Part shown: positions 31,241-37,442 of the stretch, one piece after another | How positions within the stretch are numbered: the stretch's first letter is position 1 | Layout of the letters: each line of letters starts with the position of its first letter | From: Candidatus Scatomonas pullistercoris | GTDB taxonomy: Bacteria; Bacillota; Clostridia; Lachnospirales; Lachnospiraceae | Length of the DNA stretch: 37,442 nt | NCBI GenBank assembly: GCA_018713515.1 | Contig: DVOO01000006.1 | Location: 1 to 37,442 of the forward strand | Direction of reading: 5' to 3' | The notes under the pieces: model-generated | The model's input: the letters and a program-made list of their open reading frames with translations, nothing else | What the model was told of the DNA's origin: nothing | Databases searched by the model: none | Position numbers and translations under genes: made by a program

Positions 31241-31825
31241 TTACAGAATCTGTCCATCCGTTGAAATAACCGCCACCTTCAGGGGGAGATGCTTTCCGCT
31301 GGCACCCAGAGCCTCTTTCACCGCGTATTCCATTCCTCCGCAGCAGGGCACCTCCATGCGTACAACCGTTACGCTTTGGATCTCATTATTCCGGATAATT
31401 TCCGTCAGCTTTTCTGAATAATCTATTCCATCCAGCTTCGGACAGCCGATCAGTACAACATGATTTTTGATAAAGCGGTTATGGAAATTCCCGCAGGCAT
31501 AGGCTGTGCAGTCTGCCGCTACAAGAAGGTCTGCGTTCTGAAAGCAGGGGGCATTTACCGGTATGAGCTTTATCTGTACCGGCCACTGGGTGAGCTGACT
31601 TCCTGCCGCTGCACTAGGGTTATAGGCAGGCGCCTCCCGCTCCTCAAAAGAAATGGCTCCGGCCGGACAGGCCGGAAGGCAGTCACCCAGTCCATCGCAG
31701 TAGTCCTCCCGCAAAAGTTCCGCCTTTCCGTTTACTATGCCCATCGCGCCTTCGTGGCACGCCTCCGCGCACAATCCGCAGCCATTACATTTTTCCCCAT
31801 CGATTTTAATGATCTTACGTTTCAT
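31241..31825 (-). CDS. 4Fe-4S ferredoxin-domain protein partnered with Hcp
   Basis: 194 residues from ATG 31825, which has GGGAGG 8 bases upstream (the ATG 24 bases earlier lacks one). Two four-cysteine motifs, CNGCGLCAEACHEGA and CDGLGDCLPACPAGA, bind two [4Fe-4S] clusters. The rest (about 95-194) carries further cysteines (NAPCFQ, ADCTAYACGNF, LIGCPKLD, VPCCGGMEYA), a domain common in Hcp-linked Hcr-like or ferredoxin proteins of Clostridia. It lies just upstream of hcp and is probably co-transcribed, passing electrons to it. Confidence 0.85.
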   Translation of the reverse strand: MKRKIIKIDGEKCNGCGLCAEACHEGAMGIVNGKAELLREDYCDGLGDCLPACPAGAISFEEREAPAYNPSAAAGSQLTQWPVQIKLIPVNAPCFQNADLLVAADCTAYACGNFHNRFIKNHVVLIGCPKLDGIDYSEKLTEIIRNNEIQSVTVVRMEVPCCGGMEYAVKEALGASGKHLPLKVAVISTDGQIL

Positions 31826-31936
31826 CCTGTATCCTCCCATCGTGTCCATTCAGCCCGAATCACAGAACCTTTTTACCGGAATTGCGGGTGGCTTGTGTTT
31901 CTGAAAAAAATATACTATATTAAAAATAACATTTCC

Positions 31937-31950
31937 GTTGTTATCACAAC
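31937..31950. promoter_or_regulatory. Inverted repeat between ferredoxin and crp/fnr genes
   Basis: GTTGT (31937-31941) and ACAAC (31946-31950) around TATC. It resembles half-sites of Crp/Fnr-family boxes and could be the binding site of the adjacent regulator, but it lies only 17 bases before the regulator's ATG. TATACT at 31911-31916 is a possible -10 for the plus strand. Confidence 0.35.
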
Positions 31951-31966
31951 ATCTTGGAGGTTTTTT

Positions 31967-32641
31967 ATGAATTTACAATTTCTTTCTAATACAGCTCTGT
32001 TCCGCGGCCTGCAGCCAGAAGAAATTCAATCGGTTCTCACCTGCATGCATGCACAGGTAAAGTCCTTCTCCCGGGAGGAGATTCTCTGCCGTGCCGGCGA
32101 ATCTGTTTCCAGCATGGGGATGATCTTAAGCGGCAGTGTCAACATTGTCGTAAATTACTATTGGGGCGGAAGCAGTATTTTTGGACATGTTGGTCCGGGA
32201 GAACTGTTTGCCGAATCCTACGCGGCTATTCCTGGCCGGGAACTGCTGGTAAACGTCGTGGCAGATGAGCCCACGGAAGTGCTTTTGCTTCCCTTTCTGC
32301 GGCTGACGGAAACCTGTGCCAGATCCTGTCCCTTCCATAACCGGGCGATCCACAACCTGCTTCAGATCATGGCCGAAAAAAACCTGCATTTTTCTGTTCG
32401 GATGATGCACATTGCCTCCCGTTCTATCCGGAACCGTCTGCTGTCTTATTTTTCAGAGCAGGCCGTCCAAAATGGCAGCAACCGGTTTACCATCCCCTTT
32501 TCCAGGCAGCAGCTCGCGGATTATCTCGGGGTGGACCGCAGCGCTCTGTCCAATGAGCTGTCCAAGATGCAGAAAGACGGACTTATTACTTATAATAAAA
32601 ATCAGTTTACGCTCACAGAAAGGATGCAGGAAATGTTTTGA
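31967..32641 (+). CDS. Crp/Fnr-family regulator (HcpR-like)
   Basis: 224 residues from ATG 31967 after TTGGAGG. An open frame continues far upstream but crosses the ferredoxin gene in antisense. The cyclic-nucleotide-type beta barrel (FSREEILCRAGESVSSMGMI, then VGPGELFAESYAA) precedes the winged helix IPFSRQQLADYLGVDRSALS. The four cysteines of Escherichia Fnr are absent, though CARSCPF near residues 108-114 offers two. Divergent arrangement with ferredoxin-hcp suggests an HcpR-type regulator of the nitrosative stress genes, a role known for other Clostridia; here it is inference. Confidence 0.85.
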   Translation: MNLQFLSNTALFRGLQPEEIQSVLTCMHAQVKSFSREEILCRAGESVSSMGMILSGSVNIVVNYYWGGSSIFGHVGPGELFAESYAAIPGRELLVNVVADEPTEVLLLPFLRLTETCARSCPFHNRAIHNLLQIMAEKNLHFSVRMMHIASRSIRNRLLSYFSEQAVQNGSNRFTIPFSRQQLADYLGVDRSALSNELSKMQKDGLITYNKNQFTLTERMQEMF

Positions 32642-32897
32642 GCCTTTTTTGCTGCTTTTCCCTGTTCCTTCTGGCGACCTCCATCATATTCTCATACATT
32701 TTATCTCCGACACATTGTCTGGCGTATTTGCACCACTGTACGCAGCTGAGTTTATCGTTGTAGACTGTAAAACCGCATTTGTCACAGACTGCTTCTGTGT
32801 CAACAGAAAAGATTTCAATCATATTTCCGCAGTTTGGGCAGATGCGTTCCTCAATGGAAATCTGTTTTGATTTGCTCTGGCATCCTTCAAAAATCAT
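32613..32897 (-). CDS. Small zinc-ribbon protein of unknown function
   Basis: 94 residues. Two CxxC pairs (CPNCGNMIEIF and CDKCGFTVYND) and further cysteines (CVQWCKYARQCVG) suggest one or two metal sites. AAGGAGG lies 8-9 bases before the ATG. Its last 29 bases overlap the end of the crp/fnr gene tail to tail, so the two transcripts are complementary there. Such CxxC proteins with a WCKYARQC motif occur beside hcp-type regulators; the function is not known to me. Confidence 0.7.
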   Translation of the reverse strand: MIFEGCQSKSKQISIEERICPNCGNMIEIFSVDTEAVCDKCGFTVYNDKLSCVQWCKYARQCVGDKMYENMMEVARRNREKQQKRLKTFPASFL

Positions 32898-32993
32898 TTC
32901 AGTACCTCCTTCTTTTCATCTTCAGTATAAAACACAAAATCCGATAAATATGTTGGAGCAACAACAAAAAGAAAGAATTCAGAAAAACAAAGC

Positions 32994-33039
32994 AAAAAAG
33001 GTGCCGCTCTATCATCTGCTTTTGATGATTTTGCGGCAT
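32994..33039 (-). terminator. Terminator of the 933-residue exported protein gene
   Basis: Outer stem TGCCGC/GCGGCA (33002-33007 and 33033-33038) with inner ATCATC/GATGAT. On the minus strand it is followed by C and TTTTTT. A further repeat GTATACC/GGTATAC (33054-33076) lies between it and the gene. Confidence 0.75.
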
Positions 33040-33107
33040 CCTCCACGCTGTGCGTATACCTGCATGTGCGGTATACTTGCTCCGTATTGTATTCTATTTA
33101 AAATTAT

Positions 33108-35909
33108 TTATTCTGAATATATATAAATATCTGTACACATCTCCATGGTGAATGGATCAAAACTCGCTCCGGCCACAAACTCTCCGCCTGCATATATTTT
33201 TACAGAGACCAGCCAGCGTTCCCCGGCACTCCAATAATACGGCGTATTCTGTGTGATCTCCGTCTGAAGATCCTCAGGTACCTTTAAATTTTTACTTGCC
33301 GTTTCCAGCTGTTTCTCCGTCAGATCCAATCTCCGGTAACGCCCCGCAATCTGTGTTTCCATGCCATACAAAGCCTCCCTGCTGTCGGCAGGATCTGCAT
33401 TTAGCGACAGGGTCATCTCCGAATCATCAAGCCCTGTAATATCATATGAGACCGGGATTACACCGCTGTTATCCATGGCAACTAAATTCAGTGTTACCCT
33501 TTCACCGCTGACAGTATATTGGCTGGCATAATCATTTGCACGGCTGAAGGAGGCATAATATTCCAGGCTTCCATCCTCACCGAGATTTAAAAAGATGGGA
33601 TCTGCGGAATCCTGCTGCAGCCATATCCCGGAGGGGCTGGCATCTGCCGTTTCTGTCGGATTGGAGGCGGCTTCTCCGCTCCCTTCCCCGGGAACAATAT
33701 CGCACAGAGTGATGGTGGTGACACCGTCAAGACGGGTAAAATCCTGAATGCCGCCGTTCAGGGAATAAGTGACCTTTATTTCCTTCAGATTATAGAAGGC
33801 ATCTATTTCCGCTTCGATCCGTGCAGAAAGAATTCCATCCTGATCCGCATACGCTTCATTGGGCGACCAGTATATTCTAAATCCGTCCGGCAGAACTGTG
33901 TTCAGGATACCGCAGGTAAATGCGTTCATTTTGCTTCCGTCGAAGTCCAAAGTGAGCCGGACGGATCCATCCTCCTGATCCGCAGCTGACATCTCTGTAA
34001 TATAAGCAGCCAGCGGCATATTCAGGGTCAGCAGTGGATCCTGCAGTGTGTACTGTCCGGAAACAGGCTTTGTATATGTTTTTGTGATCTGCGGATACAC
34101 ATACAGGAAATCAAAGGCGGTTTCCGAACTTCCGCCCGTATGGGAATAGGTGCCGCTGCCGATCATCTGCTCTGTGGCAAAGGCGCCTATACTCATATCT
34201 TCACGAAAAGACAGATCGGAATAGTCCGCATAATCCGCCGCCATCGTTCCCTCTTTCACGGCGCTGAAGGATGCGCCCTGAAGCCGTCTCACCGCATATT
34301 CATAGAGCTGTGCCGGCGTCACAGAACACTCCTCCATCCAGCTCAGATCATCCTGGTATGCGGTCGTGTACATGCCCGGACCATTTAACACGGCATTTTC
34401 TGTTTTATTCAGCAGCAGCGCGACCTCTGCCGCTTTGCCGCTTAATTCCTGCTGATCTTCCGCGTTTTCTATCAGGCCGCTATTGAGGATACATTCTCTT
34501 GTGGTCAAAGTTGCTTTTAATTGAAGGATCAGCGACAGCCGGAGTGTGTTCAGCGCCTGCTCCTGCTGCGGCAGATCATTATAATAAAAATTGTTATAGT
34601 ACAGATCTGAGTAAGCGCTGACAAACAGCTGATTTGCCGTCTCCTGAATCATCGAACAATTATATGCATCATGCAGCAGGGAAGCCTGATCCGTCTGGGG
34701 CATCAGTTTCAGGACCCATGTCATACAGTTCCAGGCCAGCATTGCCGGATTGGCGGCCATAAAAGACCCGTTTGCCGCATTATTCACTTCCAGAGCTATA
34801 TCACGGATCGCTTTTACAGATGCATCTCCATTTGCGCGGATTTCACTCTGTAAGCGTGCATTTACATTTTCGGCCGCTTCCAGTATAATATGCCAGAAGT
34901 CATCCTCCGCCAGCATATCCGACTCTGAAGAATGGGCCAGCATCGTATTCTCCAGCAGCAATTTTTGTGTATCTGTAAGATTACTGTACTGCAGGGCAGT
35001 TTCGACTGCTTCCGCATTGCTTTGCAGGAAGGTTCCGCCTGTTTTTATAAACGTCCCTGCACCTGAGATCGCGTTAAATACACTGCTCAGGGTACTGCCC
35101 GATTCAGGAGAATAGATTTGTGTAATAAATTCAAACCAGTCGAAGGAAACACCATAGGAATCATTGACAAGCGACAGCAGTTCAGAAGCAGAGCTGCCTT
35201 CCGCCAGCCAGTCTGTGCCTTCATTGGCTACAATCATAAGAATATTGTCTTCCAGATTTTCCCGGTACAGGCCCCTGGCATCCAGCATTAAGCGGAATGG
35301 ATTCCCGTCCTTGGCGATCAGAGCCACCACGCCGGCCCATGTCAGCGCGTCCTCGGCCGAACTGTCCTCAAAGGTTAATTCATCCCAGGAAAAATAATTC
35401 CAGCTGTCAAGACTGTCCACCAGGGCGTCATGGATGTCGTAGGGCTTTATGTACATCAGCTGCGGATTCGCATCCGGATTTAACACATACTTTGCACCAG
35501 TATATTTTAAAAAATGAAGAGCGGAATAGTACTGTTTCCCGGAGATCTCTACAGAAGGCAGGTCCGATGTAAGGCCTGCGCTGAAAAACCCTTCCCTCAT
35601 CTCATCCGAATCCGGAAGAAGCTCGATCACCCGGGTGGAATTATCGTATCCCGTACCGTTGCCCAGGGTGACTGCATTCTCTGTCTCAGGGAGTACATGA
35701 TATCCGCTGATCTCGCAGAGATCCTCCAGGGAAACATAAAATACATTGTCGCTGTAATACCCCCACAACTCACTTTTATCGGTGACATTGCTTTTCATGG
35801 TAACCGCAGTCCGTGTCATGGAAATCTCTTCGGCAGCTGCCGGCCCGGCAGAGACCAGCAGGAAGACAAATGTAAGCAGAAGGCTGAACAGTTTCTTCCC
35901 GTTGCTCAC
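33108..35909 (-). CDS. Large exported protein of unknown function
   Basis: 933 residues from a GTG that overlaps the upstream stop (GTGA) and has GGAGGTGAT in front. A signal peptide (1-26, KKLFSLLLTFVFLLVSAGPAAA) is clear. Residues 30-150 look like a copper-amine-oxidase-N-type beta segment found in Clostridia (YYSDNVFYVSLEDLCEIS, then VEISGKQYYSALHFLKYTGA). The middle (about 150-560) is helical without recognised domains; from 570 it becomes beta-rich, ending in a segment resembling DUF-type lipid or polymer binding folds (FRIYWSPNEAYADQDGILSA, GSLEYYASFSRAN). No cell-wall sorting motif. The lipoprotein gene upstream is co-transcribed, so the two may work together. Confidence 0.7.
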   Translation of the reverse strand: MSNGKKLFSLLLTFVFLLVSAGPAAAEEISMTRTAVTMKSNVTDKSELWGYYSDNVFYVSLEDLCEISGYHVLPETENAVTLGNGTGYDNSTRVIELLPDSDEMREGFFSAGLTSDLPSVEISGKQYYSALHFLKYTGAKYVLNPDANPQLMYIKPYDIHDALVDSLDSWNYFSWDELTFEDSSAEDALTWAGVVALIAKDGNPFRLMLDARGLYRENLEDNILMIVANEGTDWLAEGSSASELLSLVNDSYGVSFDWFEFITQIYSPESGSTLSSVFNAISGAGTFIKTGGTFLQSNAEAVETALQYSNLTDTQKLLLENTMLAHSSESDMLAEDDFWHIILEAAENVNARLQSEIRANGDASVKAIRDIALEVNNAANGSFMAANPAMLAWNCMTWVLKLMPQTDQASLLHDAYNCSMIQETANQLFVSAYSDLYYNNFYYNDLPQQEQALNTLRLSLILQLKATLTTRECILNSGLIENAEDQQELSGKAAEVALLLNKTENAVLNGPGMYTTAYQDDLSWMEECSVTPAQLYEYAVRRLQGASFSAVKEGTMAADYADYSDLSFREDMSIGAFATEQMIGSGTYSHTGGSSETAFDFLYVYPQITKTYTKPVSGQYTLQDPLLTLNMPLAAYITEMSAADQEDGSVRLTLDFDGSKMNAFTCGILNTVLPDGFRIYWSPNEAYADQDGILSARIEAEIDAFYNLKEIKVTYSLNGGIQDFTRLDGVTTITLCDIVPGEGSGEAASNPTETADASPSGIWLQQDSADPIFLNLGEDGSLEYYASFSRANDYASQYTVSGERVTLNLVAMDNSGVIPVSYDITGLDDSEMTLSLNADPADSREALYGMETQIAGRYRRLDLTEKQLETASKNLKVPEDLQTEITQNTPYYWSAGERWLVSVKIYAGGEFVAGASFDPFTMEMCTDIYIYSE

Positions 35910-36442
35910 GACGGATCACCTCCCTGCCCATCGATCCATTCCCGGATATGATCTGTGTACGCTTCCATCAGCCCGCCTGACAGCGCGTTGTTCAGCTCAT
36001 CATTGGGAAGCAGATACCAGTGATCTTCTACCTGTCTCAGCTCCAGCTCTGTCTGGAATTCTTTTATCGGGAAGCTGCCTCGAAGGGAGTCCTCAAGAGC
36101 ATCCAAAAGTTCCTGTGTATCCCCGGCTCCCTCACTTACTGCGGTCTCTAAAATCGTGAGAACATCCGGCGCGAAGAACTGCACTTTGGCGCTCCCTTCC
36201 TCCGCGTCCGTTATCTTATATGTAATTTTGCTCCTGACCGCATCCAGTTCTGGGGAACCACCCTGCACGCTGTTCCACAGATCGGTTTCATAAATATAAG
36301 AATCCTGCAGATCTTCTCCCTGGATCAGGGTATCCAGAGAAACCCGCAGATCCGCCTCCAACGAATCGTCTGCCTTTTTCTGGCACGCGGAAAGAGCCGC
36401 CGTCAGGCAGACAGCTAAGGCGCCTATGAACAGTTTTTTCAA
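35906..36442 (-). CDS. Lipoprotein of unknown function, partner of the large exported protein
   Basis: 178 residues from TTG 36442, which has GAGGGGG 6-7 bases upstream; the ATG at 36469 lacks a ribosome site. The signal peptide ends in ALSAC (Cys 20), a good lipobox. The mature part is acidic and has the shape of a small alpha/beta (NTF2-like) domain: ITYKITDAEEGSAKVQFFAP, then VEDHWYLLPNDELNNALSGG. It overlaps the start of the 933-residue protein by 4 bases. The function is unknown. Confidence 0.75.
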   Translation of the reverse strand: MKKLFIGALAVCLTAALSACQKKADDSLEADLRVSLDTLIQGEDLQDSYIYETDLWNSVQGGSPELDAVRSKITYKITDAEEGSAKVQFFAPDVLTILETAVSEGAGDTQELLDALEDSLRGSFPIKEFQTELELRQVEDHWYLLPNDELNNALSGGLMEAYTDHIREWIDGQGGDPS

Positions 36443-36471
36443 CTTTATCCCCCTCTCATAAAAATGCATGC

Positions 36472-36499
36472 ATATATATCGTTTTCAAAAGATATATAT
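36472..36499. repeat. A/T-rich inverted repeat upstream of the lipoprotein gene
   Basis: ATATATATC (36472-36480) and GATATATAT (36491-36499), loop GTTTTCAAAA. It is 30 bases upstream of the lipoprotein start and could be an operator; no good -10/-35 pair was found. Confidence 0.45.
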
Positions 36500-36580
36500 A
36501 TAATACCATGCGTCCGGCTTTTCCGGGAAAATATTTTCTCCGGCACGCAAAACCCCCGGGCCGTTAGTCCCGAAACGACT

Positions 36581-37442
36581 TGTCAAGGACTTTTAAATTG
36601 TTGTGGTCAAGCGTTTTTGTAACACTTGTGGCTAAAAAATATCGATTTATGCAATTCAAGCTTGATAGGGTGTTTGATACCCGTTGAAACTATGAGGGCG
36701 TACATGATTATACGTGACATATGCAAATTCCTCCACCGTCTGATAGAGTGCCTCCTCAGTACGAAATTCATATAGATTTGTGCATTCATTCTTCAGGGTA
36801 TTGAAATACCGTTCCATTGGTGCGTTGTCATACGGGTATCCAGCTTTACTCATACTTTGTATTACATGAACAGATTCACAATACTCAACGAATGCTTTCG
36901 ATGTATACTGTGCACCCTGATCGCTAGGAAGGAGTAATTCTCCTTTCCGCATCGGCTGTGAATCTAAGGCCTTCTGTAAGGTACGGATGGCAAGTTCGGA
37001 GGTGATATGGCGATCCGTTATACTCGCAATGATGCTGCGGTCATAGAGATCAAGAATACTGCAGTTATAACATACTTCCCCATTTTTCAGAAACAGATAG
37101 GTGAAATCTGTACACCATTTTTGATTTGTCCGCTCAGCAGTGAAATTTTGAGCCAGCTTATTCTCAAATACCTTGTGTGGCTTCCCGTGTAGATATTCCG
37201 GCTTTTTCGGACGTACAATCGCATACAGTCCCATCTCTTTATTCATATACTTATGGATGGTGATCGGACTGTAATGGAAGCCTTTGCGTGCCAGATAAAT
37301 GGTCATGCTTCGGTATCCGTCCACTCCATTGTGCTCGTGGTAAATCTCCCGGATCTGCGCCTGTACCCTGGATTTTTGGGTATAGCAATCTGCCTTCCGA
37401 TGTTTCCGGTAGTTATAGTAAGCATTTGGGCAAATATTCAAC
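36581..37442 (-). mobile_element. IS3-family insertion sequence, right-hand part
   Basis: Contains the transposase OrfB reading frame and ends near 36581, where TGTCAAGGAC resembles an IS3-type terminal TG. The other end, orfA and any target duplication lie outside the window. The end position is inferred from the terminal dinucleotide and the change to host-like sequence, not from paired repeats. Confidence 0.6.
36656..37441 (-). CDS. IS3-family transposase OrfB (5' end outside the window)
   Basis: 261 residues are visible, beginning at a TTG on the window edge that is probably internal. The rve integrase core is intact: Asp 112 (WCTDFTYL), Asp 174 (LPSDQGAQYT), Glu 210 (DNAPMERYF), spacing D-61-D-35-E as in IS3 elements. 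The HTH_21-type HGVDGYRSMTIYL-like segment precedes it. It is the catalytic part of the OrfAB transposase, normally made by programmed frameshifting from orfA. It is A/T-richer than the surroundings. It belongs to the element ending near 36581. Confidence 0.88.
   Translation of the reverse strand: MNICPNAYYNYRKHRKADCYTQKSRVQAQIREIYHEHNGVDGYRSMTIYLARKGFHYSPITIHKYMNKEMGLYAIVRPKKPEYLHGKPHKVFENKLAQNFTAERTNQKWCTDFTYLFLKNGEVCYNCSILDLYDRSIIASITDRHITSELAIRTLQKALDSQPMRKGELLLPSDQGAQYTSKAFVEYCESVHVIQSMSKAGYPYDNAPMERYFNTLKNECTNLYEFRTEEALYQTVEEFAYVTYNHVRPHSFNGYQTPYQA

Noticed and set aside
31460-32641. 393-codon version of the Crp/Fnr protein
   Set aside because: The first 169 codons are antisense to the ferredoxin gene; TTGGAGG before ATG 31967 and the family's usual length fix the shorter start.

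Overview
The window looks like a chromosomal segment of a strictly anaerobic, spore-former-related Firmicute, most likely Lachnospiraceae or another Clostridia. The evidence is gene content (NfnAB, hybrid cluster protein, corrinoid salvage, CooC-type ATPases, a SpoIIIE/FtsK translocase, an UppP) and typical low-GC-Gram-positive ribosome sites on DNA of roughly 50% GC. This is inference from content; no marker gene for exact placement is present. No rRNA, tRNA or CRISPR array was seen.

Layout. 1-530: tail of a serine recombinase and a beheaded XRE regulator, i.e. the edge of a mobile element. 564-8411: a minus-strand housekeeping block (uppP, ftsK, a zinc-ribbon/TPR membrane protein, nfnA-nfnB, rlmH). 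8560-9003: small lipoprotein. 9055-12367: a minus-strand block of three CooC/MinD-like ATPases, a zinc-ribbon protein and a DUF3786 protein, much of it decayed, with a divergent TetR gene at 12526. 13282-17875: corrinoid transport and salvage operon btuF-btuC-btuD-cbiZ. 18204-19381: a leader RNA with an intrinsic terminator ahead of an internally deleted MATE gene. 19416-21105: flavin reductase, MarR and radical SAM protein behind a promoter that carries a 22-bp palindrome. 21235-23168: two sirtuin-like genes (one beheaded) divergent from an Rrf2 regulator. 23230-24487: an esterase and a truncated AI-2E permease. 24895-27002: a UroD-family methyltransferase divergent from a LysR gene. 27062-29434: a membrane protein with zinc ribbon and caspase-like His/Cys motifs. 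29615-32897: hcp, its ferredoxin, a divergent Crp/Fnr regulator and a small zinc-ribbon protein. 33108-36442: a lipoprotein and a 933-residue exported protein of unknown function. 36581-37442: an IS3-family element running off the window.

How the genes fit together. Several loci point to ferredoxin- and corrinoid-based anaerobic metabolism: NfnAB couples NADH, NADPH and ferredoxin; BtuFCD-CbiZ takes up and remodels corrinoids; CooC-like ATPases and DUF3786 normally accompany carbon monoxide dehydrogenase/acetyl-CoA synthase; the UroD-family protein resembles corrinoid methyltransferases. The CODH genes themselves are not in the window and their accessory cluster is eroding.

A striking feature is the number of damaged genes: XRE regulator, DUF3786/dehydrogenase junction, cooC with an in-frame TAG, cooC with an internal deletion and frameshift, MATE with an internal deletion and frameshift, N-terminally truncated sirtuin, truncated AI-2E permease, and an unrecognised coding remnant upstream of btuF. 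The best candidates for something new are the zinc-ribbon caspase-like membrane protein (27062-29434), the flavin reductase/MarR/radical SAM locus with its palindromic promoter, the MATE leader RNA, the ABC ATPase with an added C-terminal domain, and the exported 933-residue protein with its lipoprotein partner.
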